Assembly: GCF_900199215.1 (NCBI RefSeq)
Contig: NZ_FZQA01000002.1
Span: 571,501 to 635,500, forward strand
Direction of reading: 5' to 3'
Length of the DNA: 64,000 nt
Source of the DNA: Amphiplicatus metriothermophilus
Lineage (GTDB): Bacteria > Pseudomonadota > Alphaproteobacteria > Caulobacterales > Parvularculaceae
Shown: one piece after another, positions 43,588 through 53,231 of the stretch
Position numbering within the stretch: position 1 is the stretch's first letter
Layout of the letters: each line of letters begins with the position of its first letter
Notes under the pieces: model-generated
The model's database searches: none
What the model saw: only the letters and a program-made list of their open reading frames with translations
Told to the model about the DNA's origin: nothing
Made by a program: the position numbers and the translations under genes

Positions 43588-46400
43588 GCGTTCGCCACGA
43601 GGCTGAGCGAGGGCCGGCCGAGCACAAGCTGAGTGTAAAGGCGCGTCGCTTCCTCCGCATAACCGCGCATGATCGGACGCACTTGCGCGAAGCGCTCGAC
43701 CTCTGCGGCGCGCGCAAGCAGCGCCGCGAAACGCGGGCGCGCCGGCTCGCGCTGCGGGTCGGACCACTGCGCGAGCGCGCGCGCCGTGGCGAGCCGCGTC
43801 CAGAACGCGCGGGCCGATTTCAGCGTCTCGGCGACGCTCTGCTGAACCAGCCCCGCGCGCGCCAACACGTCGAGCGCATGGTCGGCGCCGCCCTCCTGAA
43901 TCGCCGGTTGCGCCGCGGCATGGCGGTAGATCAGTGTGCTGATGATAAGCTCGACGTCATGCAGCCCGCCTTCGGTCTGCTCGATATCCCATTCCGAAGC
44001 GGCGCGGTCGCGGCGCAGCCTTTGGGCGCGCGCCCGGTCTAGGTCGCGGAAGAGCACGTCGGCCCGACGCGGATTCGAAACCGCCGTGCGCAACGCCGCC
44101 TTGGCGGTCTTGCGCGCCTTGTCCGCGCCCGCGATCACCCGCCCGCGCGACAGCAGGATCTGGTCGTATGCGACCGCTTCCGACTGCACGAAAGACTTGA
44201 ACGCCGCCGCGTCAGGCGCGAGCGGCCCCGCCGCGCCGCCAGGGCGGTGCGATACGTCCGGGAGGACGGCGAAGAACCCTTCGCCAAGCGAGTCGACCGC
44301 CTCCAGGAACGCCCGCGCGAGTTTCTCTCGCTCTTCCGGATCGCCGCCGTCGGCGATGAAGCCGAACAGGGCCGGCGCGCCGGGAAGTCCGCGCGCCGGC
44401 CCGTCGAATACATGCAGAGCGAGATGTTCGCCGGTCTTGTCGTCTTTGCATGTCGTCTCAAAAACGCGCGCGAGCGCCTCCCAGCCCGTCGCCTCAAGCG
44501 CGGACGCGGCCGCGTCGAAGCTCATGTCGCCGCAGGCCGCATAAAGGGCGATGCGTGCGATGCTCTCACGCCGCCAGGCGGCGATCTCCTCGACCGGCGC
44601 ACCGCTGGGCGGAGGAGCGAAGCGGGACAGCCACTCCGCGCCGTTCCGCGGCGTCTCCGCGCCACGCTCCTCGAAAAAGATCTCGACGCCTCTCTCCGTC
44701 TCTGTTAGCGGCGCGACCGCCGCATCGAAGCAGCCGAAGGCGGTCACAAGGCCGTCGCGGAGAGCGTCCTGCGCATTGAATCGAGCGAGCACCTGATCGG
44801 CCTTGTCGAAAGCCGCGCGAATGACCGTATCGAAAAGCCGCACCGCCCCATCTGGACGCTGCGTTTCGCCGAACGCGGTGAGCAGCCCCGGCGCCAGCGC
44901 GGCGAAGCGCCCGGCGCCGGCCTCAACGCCCGCAAGGGCCGTCCACTGATCGATTACGGAGGCAAGCCGCGCGCCGTCGCGGAACCCCAAATCCTCAAGT
45001 TTATCGGCGTCGCCGGGATTTTCCGACGCCGCACGATAGCGCTCGAATTCGCTCAAAGGCGCGGCCAACAACCGATCGAGCGTGTTGCGGGCGTCAGCCG
45101 CAAATCCGCCGACAACGGCGCGCAGGCCGGACGCGCCGTCATAGCCGCACAAGGCCGCCAGCGCTTCCTCTTCGTCCTCTCGCGCCGGCCCAAAGGCGGC
45201 GCAGCCCCGCATCATCTGCGCCCGAGAGACATAGAAATGCGCAAACTCATTGCCGGCGCGCAAACGATTGGCGACATCAGACGCAAGCGCCCCCGACTTG
45301 GCGGCGAGGTCGAAGACCTGATCGGCCGAGGCTGCGCGAAACACAGGACGCGCGGCGCCGAAAGACCAGCGGAAGAGATCGGCGATCGCGCGGAAAGCCG
45401 ACCGGGGATCGTCGCTTTGCCGCCTGAGAAGCGCCCGCTTTTCCTCATCAAGGCCGTTCAACCCACGCCACGCTGTCTCTTCGACGCTTTCCAGAAAAAC
45501 GCCGCCAGCGCGGCGATCCCCGGCGACGACGCGCGCCGTCGCAAGCCAGGCGCGCAGAGCTCCCTGCGGCGGCGCAGATAGCGTCGTGACGGCCCTTGAC
45601 TGCGATTCGACCAAGCCTGCTCCGCTCACGCCCGAACCGAAGGGCGTCTTCAGCGTGAAGATCGGATAATCGCCGGGCTTGCCTTCGAACGCCTCGCGAA
45701 GCTCCGCGCCGACGCGCACGAAAGCGCGCTCCGCCATGCGCGCGGCCGGCCCTGTAAATCGTTTCTCGTCATAGATGACCGCAAGCTCCATCGGGCCATA
45801 AGGAGCCAGATCCTCATGAGCGAAGTCGCCGCCGGCGAGCGCAAAGACGCCGGCGCCGGGCGCGTCGGCCTCTGCGGCGAGCTCGCCGCGATTGACGGCG
45901 GCTCGCAGAAGCCAGGCGAGCGCGGTCTCGACTAGCCGTTCGGCGAAATCGGCGCGCGCGCCCGTCGCCTCGCGCGCCGTCCAGACGCCGGACAGCTCCG
46001 CCAGACCGATCGCAATGTCAGCCCGGCTCTTGAGCGGCGCGAGCGCGCCATAGAGCGCCTCCGCCCCGCCGACCCCGCCGCTGAGCGCGGAAAGGTCGCG
46101 GGCGGCCTCGGCGAGGACGCTCGACGGACCTTCGATGAGCGTGTCCGCGGCGGCTACGGGATGTTTGAGACAAAGGTCGGCGAGCCGGCGCGTCAGGCCG
46201 AACACCTTGAGCATGGTCAGAATGCGGTCCGGCCGGTCGAGCCGCGCGCCGGGGTCCTCGCCCAGGGCCTCGGCCAACGCCCGCCGCCAGCGGGCGGCGC
46301 CGGCGGCGGCGCGAGCGGGATCAAGCCGATCCGCGCCGGGCTCGGGACAGCGGGACGACTCGGGGCGGCTCTCGGCCGCGTGACGGGGTGGTGACGACAA
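43584..46400 (-). CDS. glnE: Bifunctional glutamine synthetase adenylyltransferase/adenylyl-removing enzyme
   Basis: The TTG at 46400 (938 aa) is preferred, with GGGGG upstream; another TTG at 46517 would add 39 residues but has no ribosome binding site. The protein has two nucleotidyltransferase domains: the N-terminal adenylyl-removing half ('DFAHEDLAPYGPMELAVIYDEKRF') and the C-terminal adenylylating half with 'LARFNAQDALRDGLVTAFG' and further 'GGLHDVELIISTLIYRHAA', the last a GlnE hallmark. It adjusts glutamine synthetase activity to nitrogen supply. The order of active-site acids in the N-terminal half should be checked, since the usual GxSDxDL reads GGDFAHEDL here. It is divergent from the ClC gene. 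Confidence 0.87.
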   Translation of the reverse strand: MSSPPRHAAESRPESSRCPEPGADRLDPARAAAGAARWRRALAEALGEDPGARLDRPDRILTMLKVFGLTRRLADLCLKHPVAAADTLIEGPSSVLAEAARDLSALSGGVGGAEALYGALAPLKSRADIAIGLAELSGVWTAREATGARADFAERLVETALAWLLRAAVNRGELAAEADAPGAGVFALAGGDFAHEDLAPYGPMELAVIYDEKRFTGPAARMAERAFVRVGAELREAFEGKPGDYPIFTLKTPFGSGVSGAGLVESQSRAVTTLSAPPQGALRAWLATARVVAGDRRAGGVFLESVEETAWRGLNGLDEEKRALLRRQSDDPRSAFRAIADLFRWSFGAARPVFRAASADQVFDLAAKSGALASDVANRLRAGNEFAHFYVSRAQMMRGCAAFGPAREDEEEALAALCGYDGASGLRAVVGGFAADARNTLDRLLAAPLSEFERYRAASENPGDADKLEDLGFRDGARLASVIDQWTALAGVEAGAGRFAALAPGLLTAFGETQRPDGAVRLFDTVIRAAFDKADQVLARFNAQDALRDGLVTAFGCFDAAVAPLTETERGVEIFFEERGAETPRNGAEWLSRFAPPPSGAPVEEIAAWRRESIARIALYAACGDMSFDAAASALEATGWEALARVFETTCKDDKTGEHLALHVFDGPARGLPGAPALFGFIADGGDPEEREKLARAFLEAVDSLGEGFFAVLPDVSHRPGGAAGPLAPDAAAFKSFVQSEAVAYDQILLSRGRVIAGADKARKTAKAALRTAVSNPRRADVLFRDLDRARAQRLRRDRAASEWDIEQTEGGLHDVELIISTLIYRHAAAQPAIQEGGADHALDVLARAGLVQQSVAETLKSARAFWTRLATARALAQWSDPQREPARPRFAALLARAAEVERFAQVRPIMRGYAEEATRLYTQLVLGRPSLSLVANA

Positions 46401-46532
46401 GGCAACGCCCCCTTGTTTTCGCCCTGAAAAGGGTTTTGTGCCATGACGGGATGAAGCGGCTGTTAATGCGGCCCGAACAGTTCGACCTTTCCCGCCTCGA
46501 GCCGGGCCTGAGCGCAAGGGAACACATTCGTC

Positions 46533-48167
46533 ATGGCGCGGAAGATCGCGCGCATTCTGGTATGGCTGCGCCGGCGGGGACGGCGCGCGCTGCCCATCGC
46601 GCCCCTGCGACTATGGGCGTTCGCAGTCGCCATCGGGGCGGCGGGCGCCTACGGCGTGATCGGCTTTCGCATGGCGATCGACGCCGTTTCGCTTCTCGCT
46701 TTCGGCGAGACGGAAGCGATGGTCGTCAGCGGCGCGGCCGCGCTCGATCCTCTGCGCGCTTGGGCGGCGCCTGTCGTCGGCGGATTTGTCGTGGCGGGGC
46801 TCCTCTTTCTCGCCGCGCGCTTCAAGTGGCTTCAAGAGGGCCGCTGCCAGGGCGTCGCGGAAGTTATCGAGGCGCGCGCCGTCGGAGGCGGTCGCATCTC
46901 ACTCAGAGCGGGGCTCGCCTCGGCCGCCATCTCGGCGATCTCGCTGGGCGCAGGCGCGAGCGCCGGTCGCGAAGGCCCGGCGGTCCATCTCGGCGCGACC
47001 ATCGCCTCGCTGCTCGACCGCTGGTTCGGATTCGCGGCGAAAGAGCGGCGCACGCTGCTCGGCTGCGGCGCGGCGGCTGCGGTGGCGGCGAGCTTCAACG
47101 CGCCGGTCGCGGGCGTTCTGTTTGCTCTTGAAGTGATTCTCGGCAACTACGCGTTGTCCGTATTCGGGCCGATCGCGGCGGCGAGCGTCACTGCCGCCAT
47201 CGTCACGCGGATTCATCTGGGCGATTTTCCCGCCTTTGCGCCGCCCGACTACGGACCGGTCGCCGCTCTCGACATAGGGCTGTCGGCGTTGCTCGGCGTT
47301 CTGTGCGGCGTCATCGCCGCCGCGTTCCTGCTGAGCGTCGAGCGGACGAGCGCCGCCGCGCGCATGCTCGCGGACCGCTGGCGGCTGCCCTATTACATGC
47401 TGCCGCCGCTCGCCGGCGTCATCATCGGCGCGATCGGCGCGTTCTTCCCTGAAGTGTTCGGCGTCGGGTATGAGGCCGTGACGCGTGCGCTAGAAGGCGG
47501 CTACCCCATTCATCTGCTCGCGATATTGGCCGCGCTCAAGCTCGTCGCGACGGCCGTGACGCTGTCATGCCGGTTCGGCGGCGGGGTCTTCTCGCCCGGC
47601 CTCGTCATCGGCGTTTTCGCGGGCGCGGCTTATGGGGGACTTCTCGACCATTATGTTCCGGGCGTCGCGGCGAGCCCCGTCTATTACGCCATGATCGGCA
47701 TGGGCGCGGTCTGCGGGGCGATCATGGGCGCGCCGATCTCGACGACGCTTATCGCCTTCGAGCTCACCGGCGATTACGGCATCACGATCGCGCTGATGGT
47801 GGCCGTGGCGCTTGCGACGCTCATCACGCAACAGCTCGCCGGCAATACGTTCTTCCACTGGCAGCTCGCGCGCAGGGGCTACGACCTGTCAGAGGGTCCG
47901 CAGGGCGTCATCCTGGAAACGATCAGGGTGCGAGACGTGATGGAGCCGATGCCGCCCAGCGCCCCGCTCAATCGCGACGCCGCCCGTCTTTATGCTGAGG
48001 AATCGCTGGGCGAGGCGCTGGCGCGGCTTGAGAAAAGCGAAGAGGCCGGTTTGCCCGTCGTCGATGAGGCTGACGAGGCGCGCGTCGTCGGCTACCTCAC
48101 CAGAGTTCGCGCGCTTGCGGCGTACAATCGCGCCTTAGTCGAAAGCCATGTGGAGCATCACCGGTGA
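46533..48167 (+). CDS. ClC family chloride channel/transporter with C-terminal CBS domain
   Basis: The 544-residue membrane protein has about 11 helices. The selectivity and gating motifs GAGASAGREGPAVHLG (with gating Glu147) and 'GGGVFSPGLVIGVFAGAAYG' are intact; the first selectivity motif GSGIP is less clear here (VEAR-AVGGG region). A single C-terminal CBS domain (about 455-535) may sense nucleotides. Whether it is a channel or a proton-coupled exchanger is not readable from sequence. Its stop is two bases from that of the convergent squalene-synthase-like gene. Confidence 0.92.
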   Translation: MARKIARILVWLRRRGRRALPIAPLRLWAFAVAIGAAGAYGVIGFRMAIDAVSLLAFGETEAMVVSGAAALDPLRAWAAPVVGGFVVAGLLFLAARFKWLQEGRCQGVAEVIEARAVGGGRISLRAGLASAAISAISLGAGASAGREGPAVHLGATIASLLDRWFGFAAKERRTLLGCGAAAAVAASFNAPVAGVLFALEVILGNYALSVFGPIAAASVTAAIVTRIHLGDFPAFAPPDYGPVAALDIGLSALLGVLCGVIAAAFLLSVERTSAAARMLADRWRLPYYMLPPLAGVIIGAIGAFFPEVFGVGYEAVTRALEGGYPIHLLAILAALKLVATAVTLSCRFGGGVFSPGLVIGVFAGAAYGGLLDHYVPGVAASPVYYAMIGMGAVCGAIMGAPISTTLIAFELTGDYGITIALMVAVALATLITQQLAGNTFFHWQLARRGYDLSEGPQGVILETIRVRDVMEPMPPSAPLNRDAARLYAEESLGEALARLEKSEEAGLPVVDEADEARVVGYLTRVRALAAYNRALVESHVEHHR

Positions 48168-48168
48168 T

Positions 48169-48927
48169 TCAGGCCTCGATCCGGCCAGTCGCCGTCGCCC
48201 AGAACAAACGCAACCGTTTGCTTAAACCGGAAGGCTTGCGCCCGCCTCGATAAAGGCGCGCAAGGCAGAGATAGCGCGTCCCTGCCGCCGCAGCCTCGGG
48301 AAGCTCGCCGAGGCGCTTGCGCGCTTCGGCCGCGAGTTCCGCGGCCCGCTCGGCGAGCGGGCCCGCCAGCGTCGGCGCGAGCACGCGCCCGCGCCGCGCC
48401 AGGCCGTACGCGACAGCCGCTTTCTCGAGCGCCAGTCCCGCTTCCGGGGTCAAGCCCTCCCAAGCGCGCGCCGCCGCTGCCGCCAGCGCGCCTTCGCACC
48501 TCGCCAGCCAGCCGGCCAAGTCTTCGACAGAACTGAAAGGATCATCGTAAAGCAGCCGCGCCTGCGCGTCGATCAGCTGGTGCAGGCGGGCCATCGCCGC
48601 CGCCTCGAACAGCCCGCACGCCGCCCCCGCCTCGATCGCCGGGTGCGCCCGTCGGAGCCCGCCCGCCGCCGCCGCATCGACCGCTTCGCGCCACCATTGC
48701 AGCCGGATCTCTCCGAGCGGCGCCTCGCGCACGAGCGTCGGGATGCGCCCGATCTCATGATAAAGCGCAAACAGCGTGATCAGGCGCGGGCGCGCAGCCG
48801 CGGACGCGAACTGCGCCGACAGCCAGCGGTCCTCGTCGCCAGCCCTGAGCGTCCGCTCGCAGTAGGCGAGCGCGTCGAAGGCCGCCGGCGCCTTATTGTC
48901 GACTTGGCCCGTTGACCCTTGCGTCAT
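48169..48927 (-). CDS. Squalene/phytoene synthase-like family protein (probably non-catalytic)
   Basis: The ATG at 48927 (252 aa) is chosen; earlier frame-open sequence lacks conservation. 'ITLFALYHEIGRIPTLVREAPLGEIRLQWWREAVD' is the family signature. The two aspartate-rich motifs that bind prenyl diphosphate in true synthases are replaced ('YHEIGRIP' and 'DLAGWLARCEGAL'), as in the NDUFAF6-type branch. A role in respiratory complex I assembly, like NDUFAF6, is plausible but not proven. It is divergent from sodB with 56 bases between starts. Confidence 0.82.
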   Translation of the reverse strand: MTQGSTGQVDNKAPAAFDALAYCERTLRAGDEDRWLSAQFASAAARPRLITLFALYHEIGRIPTLVREAPLGEIRLQWWREAVDAAAAGGLRRAHPAIEAGAACGLFEAAAMARLHQLIDAQARLLYDDPFSSVEDLAGWLARCEGALAAAAARAWEGLTPEAGLALEKAAVAYGLARRGRVLAPTLAGPLAERAAELAAEARKRLGELPEAAAAGTRYLCLARLYRGGRKPSGLSKRLRLFWATATGRIEA

Positions 48928-48983
48928 GCGGCTTACGTAAGGGGCGCGCATTCTCCAGGCAACGATAGAGAGAGGATCACACA

Positions 48984-49586
48984 ATGGCTGTCACGCTTCC
49001 CGATTTGCCTTACGCCCGCGACGCGCTCGCGCCGCACATTTCAGAAAAGACCCTCGATTTCCATTACGGCAAGCATCATCAGGCCTATGTCGACAACCTG
49101 AACAAGCTGATATCAGGCTCCGCGCTCGACGATGCGAGCCTTGAAGAAATCATTCTGGAGACGGCCGGCAAGTCCGACAGCCAGGGCGTCTTCAACAACG
49201 CCGCGCAGGTATGGAACCATACGTTCTACTGGCGCTCGATGAAGCCGAACGGGGGCGGGACGCCGGAAGGCGACATCGCCAAGGCGCTCGAGAAGGATTT
49301 CGGCGGCTATGAAGGCTTCCGGGAAGCGTTCGCCAAGGCCGGCGCCACGCAGTTCGGCTCCGGTTGGGCGTGGCTCGTCGTCAAGGACGGCAGGCTCGAG
49401 GTTCGCAAGACGTCGAACGCGGAGCTTCCGCTGACGGAGAAAGGCGTCACGCCCCTCCTGACCATGGACGTGTGGGAGCACGCCTATTACCTCGACTATC
49501 AGAACCGTCGCCCCGCCTATATCGAAACCTTCCTCGACAAGCTCGTGAACTGGGAATTTGCGGAGGAGAATCTTAAGCTGGTTTGA
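48984..49586 (+). CDS. sodB: Superoxide dismutase (Fe/Mn)
   Basis: The 200-residue enzyme has the four metal ligands: His in 'HYGKHHQAYVDNLN', His in 'WNHTFYW' and Asp/His in 'MDVWEHAYYLDYQN'. 'GSGWAWLV' and 'RRPAYIE' are family landmarks. The Gln and Gly positions suggest an iron form, but metal choice cannot be settled. It removes superoxide in the cytoplasm. A strong terminator follows the stop codon. Confidence 0.97.
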   Translation: MAVTLPDLPYARDALAPHISEKTLDFHYGKHHQAYVDNLNKLISGSALDDASLEEIILETAGKSDSQGVFNNAAQVWNHTFYWRSMKPNGGGTPEGDIAKALEKDFGGYEGFREAFAKAGATQFGSGWAWLVVKDGRLEVRKTSNAELPLTEKGVTPLLTMDVWEHAYYLDYQNRRPAYIETFLDKLVNWEFAEENLKLV

Positions 49587-49627
49587 GCTTTGGCCTTTCG
49601 ATCATCGACTTTAATAGCCGTACATAA

Positions 49628-49656
49628 AAAGAGGCCTGACCAAGTCAGGCCTCTTT
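49628..49656. terminator. Bidirectional rho-independent terminator
   Basis: AAAGAGGCCTGAC (49628-49640) pairs perfectly with GTCAGGCCTCTTT (49644-49656) around a 3-base loop, with A-rich and T-rich ends. It separates sodB (+) from the convergent TonB-dependent receptor gene (-). Confidence 0.92.
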
Positions 49657-49682
49657 CTTTGGCTCAGCGTCTTCGCCCTCAG

Positions 49683-52600
49683 TTAAAACTGACGGCGAAC
49701 GTTGAGCGTGTAAGTGCGGCCGAAGAAATCATAGCCGACGCCAAGCGGGAAGTTGCCAGCGGCTGACACCAGCACCTCTGCCGAATCGGCCTTCGGGGGA
49801 TCTCTGTCGAAGACGTTGTTGATGCCCGCGGTGACGCTCCACACGTCGTTCCGCCAAGTGACGGCTGCATTGTGCACCCAGTAGGACTTCACGAAATCGA
49901 CATCACGGCAAAGGACGTCCGAGGTGTCCCGCGCGCCGCTGAGATCGATAATCGGCCGACAGGTGTCGCGCGCGCCGAAGGTCGATGGGGCGTCGTTGAC
50001 CTGCGGTCCTATATAGCGCGCCCGCCACAGAGCACGCCAGTTACGCCAGTCCGCAATGGCCGTGCCTTGGCCGCGCCATCTAGGATTGCCGACTTCGCGA
50101 ATGTTGTCGTCAAGCGAATCGATGATTTCTTCTTCCTGTTCGAAAATAAACGTGCTGCGAACGTCAAGAGTGAAATCAACCGGGTCGTTGCCGATCGAGA
50201 AAGGCGTGGCCCCAAGCAGCGTGTTGAAATCGAAACCGCGCACCGTCACCCGGCCGATATTAATGAACCCGGCGTCAACGAGATCGACGAAACCAGTCGC
50301 CGGATCGCGGGTGATGCGGCCGCAGAATGCGCTGCTCAAGCCTGCGTTGTTCACGTAGCAGTCGTTAAACAAAAAGGCGACACTAGGCTCTTCGATCGTG
50401 TTCGTCACCTTGATGTCGAAGTGCGTCGCAGAGATTTGGAAGCGCAGGTCATCGCTCACGCCCAGAGTATCGAACGGCACATCGAGGACGACGCCGCCCG
50501 TAAACGAGCGCGACGTTTCCGCGTCTAGGTCGGTCGTACCGCCGGTCAACACTTCGATGCTCGACGCCCCTGTCAACCCTAAGCTGAACGGATCGACGCC
50601 GTCGAGAATGCAGTTGTCGATCGTGGTCTGGTTTCGGTTGTCGCCCGTGGGATCATAAACCCCGCCGTTGTTCGCCGCCGCTGGCACGATACATGGATCG
50701 TTGAAGGCGTTGACGAAACCAGTCGCCCCTCTGAAGAACTGCTCACGCAAGTTCGGCGCACGAAACGAAGTGCCGCGCGAGCCACGGAACGCCAGCCAGT
50801 CAAACGGCCGCCACAGGCCCTTAAACGACCAAGTCCAATTCGAGCCGTAAAAGGTTTCATTGGTCAGGCGACCGGAGAAGTTGAGCGATAGCTCTTCAAA
50901 GAACGGACGGTTTCTCAACAACGGAAGGTCAAGCTCGCCGTAGCCTTCCTTCAGCTCGCGGCGACCTGTGGCCCCCCTGTCGGAGAAGAAGCCAATGAAA
51001 TTGCCATCTTCGGCGTTGTCGTCGGGGCGTGATTGAATTTCATCCTGACGATACTCAAAGCCGAGCACAAGCGCGGCCTGACCGCCGGGCAGCTGAGCAA
51101 TATTGCCTGTGATGAAGCCGCTGATGATGCTCTGTTGGATCTCTGTCGAGAAAGTCCGAACGCCGAATAGGTACTCTTCCTCTTCAGGCGTCAGTCTATT
51201 CGATCCCTGGACGCTCTCCGACAGTAGGTCCACCGGCACGCAGTCCGGACCGCCCAAGAAACCGAACAAATCGAAGTCGCCGATGTTATTCGGAATCCCG
51301 TCCCCATCCGGATCGATGCCGCAAGCAAGGCTACCGTCCGGCAGGCGCGTGGTTGTCAGCAGAGAAAGCGCCAGCCGATCCTCAAGAATACCCCGACGTA
51401 CGGAGTCGCCGAAGGACCGCTGGTAGCTGCCGCTCAGTTCATACGTCCAGTTATTGAAGTCGATGAATCCGCCGCCGCCTTGACCATCGAAAAATGGCAA
51501 CTCGCCGCGAATCCCGCCTACCAGTCGAATTTGCGACTGGGTCACTTCGTTGTTGTTCCGATCCCCGTTTACCAGAACGATCGGAACTACCGGGACGCCG
51601 ACGCCCAAACCGCCGCAAATTGATGGGTTGGCCGCCACAGCTTCATCACCGCAAGGGTTCAGCGGGTTCCAAGCCGGCAACGTGGGAAAAATCTGAGCGC
51701 CGCTGCTAAGGATCACCGAATCCCGCTGGAAATAGCCAACCTCAAAGAACGTCTCCATGTTGTTCAGCTCTTGGAGCTCGTAATTTCCAAAAGCCATGAA
51801 AGAGATGCGCTCAAGCTGGGAGATCAAGTCCTGATTCCGAACCAGATCCCGACTCGGATCAATGCCGTTATACAAGGGCGCTTTTACGTCGACGTCGCGC
51901 AACCCGTCCCCATTGAGATCAATGTCATCCGAATAATTGGGGATTCCCGTATTGCTCTGGCCTGGCGTAAAGAAGATATCGCCTTGACCGGAGAACAGGT
52001 TGCGGAATCGGCCGATAATCTGCGTCTTACAGGTGTTAATCGTCGTTCCCGGGAAAACGTCGACTTCCAAGCTCCGCCGCTGGCCGTTTTCGTCGATTTC
52101 AATGTGCTCATTGCACAGAAGTCCGCGATCGGCGACAGACATCTGATCGCGACGGAAAAACTCCGCGCCGACACCGATGAATCCACGATCGCCCGTAACG
52201 CCCCACGTCGCGGAAACCTGGGAGGTTTTACCGCCGCCCGTTTCCGGAACGCTGAAGGCCGTTTCCAGCTCAAATCCGTCGAAATCGTCACGCAAGATGA
52301 TGTTGGCCACGCCTGCGACAGCATCCGAACCGTAGATCGAGGAGGCGCCGTCCAACAGCACTTCAACCCGACCGATCAGCGACGATGGAATAAGGTTGAG
52401 GTCGGGCGAAGTCGGCGCGCCTTCCACGCCGCCAGGGCCAAGCCGCCGGCCGTTGATGAGAACGAGGGTGCGCTCCGGATCGATGCCCCGCAGCGACAAC
52501 GTCGAGGCGCCCGGTCCGTTGTCAAGCACGAAACCTGTAAAGGTGTTATCGATCTGGACGCCCGTCGCCACCGTTGATTCTTGCTGATTCTTGCAGCAGT

Positions 52601-52881
52601 CGAGCAGTATCGAAGATGCCGAGTTCCCTGGAGACTTGACCATCGATGACCTGAAGCGGTTGGGCCGACGAAAACTCTGTCCTTCTGACCCGAGAACCGG
52701 TAACGACGATCGTGTCTTCAGATCGCACGTCCTCGATAGTTTCATCTATTACCTCCGGCTCGGGCGGGGTCTGCTGCCCCAATGCAGAACCGTAAGCGGT
52801 CATGGCGAAAACCGAAACGCCTGCTGCAAGCGCCGTTCGCAATCCGCCAGTTACGAAAAGTGCACGCGATGAGCCCGTCAT
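49683..52881 (-). pseudogene. TonB-dependent receptor, frameshifted by a 10-base tandem duplication
   Basis: Translation starts well at the ATG at 52881: signal peptide (1-35), TonB-box-like 'DTIVVTGSRVRR' and the start of the plug ('LGIFDTARLLQES'). At 52575-52594 the unit TGATTCTTGC (+ strand) occurs twice in tandem; the frame is lost there and a stop follows 8-10 codons on. With one copy the frame joins perfectly to 'STVATGVQIDNTFTGFVLDNG', the plug and the 22-strand barrel down to the terminal Phe at 49683, giving 1062 residues. Barrel and plug landmarks include 'VEVLLDGASSIYGSDAVAGVANI' and the final 'GRTYTLNVRRQF'. As it stands, no full-length receptor is made unless the duplication is lost or is a sequencing error. 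Cargo is unknown. Confidence 0.88.
52575..52594. repeat. Perfect 10-base tandem duplication
   Basis: TGATTCTTGC at 52575-52584 is repeated at 52585-52594. It lies inside the plug region of the TonB-dependent receptor gene, and removing one copy restores a single 1062-codon reading frame. Such units can expand or contract by replication slippage. Confidence 0.95.
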
Positions 52882-53231
52882 TTTGATTGCCCCTTCGAAA
52901 TTGATGCCCGAAAGGACTTTGGAGAAGAATCACGCCCCTCCCGACGGCGTAGACCCGATGGAAAAACGCCGCCTGGAACTCTCGCCCATTTCGCGCATCG
53001 TTACGGATTCCAAGCTATTGGCGCTGCGTCGGAAGTGTCAATTTTGTAAGACGCCCCCCCTGCATGAAATCACTAAGATTGTTGCAGAATTGCATCAGGC
53101 GGCTTTAAATGGATTGATTATGGAAGCCGCGACCTTAGGACCTCGCACCAATAGGAGGAATTGAACTCAGTCGGCGAAAGCGTCATGCTTCGCCGCATTC
53201 GCGTGATGAAAATGGACTGCGAGGTTCTTTT
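52882..53231. other. Intergenic region between two divergent genes
   Basis: This 350-base stretch separates the TonB receptor gene (-) from a secreted-protein gene (+). It is less GC-rich than its surroundings in places (for example 53030-53120). Frames can be read through part of it but none has a ribosome binding site, conserved start or recognisable product. It should hold both promoters; no specific operator stands out. Confidence 0.5.

Noticed and set aside
52802-53164. 120-codon plus-strand frame upstream of the secreted protein
   Set aside because: It overlaps the TonB receptor start and lacks a ribosome binding site or recognisable sequence.
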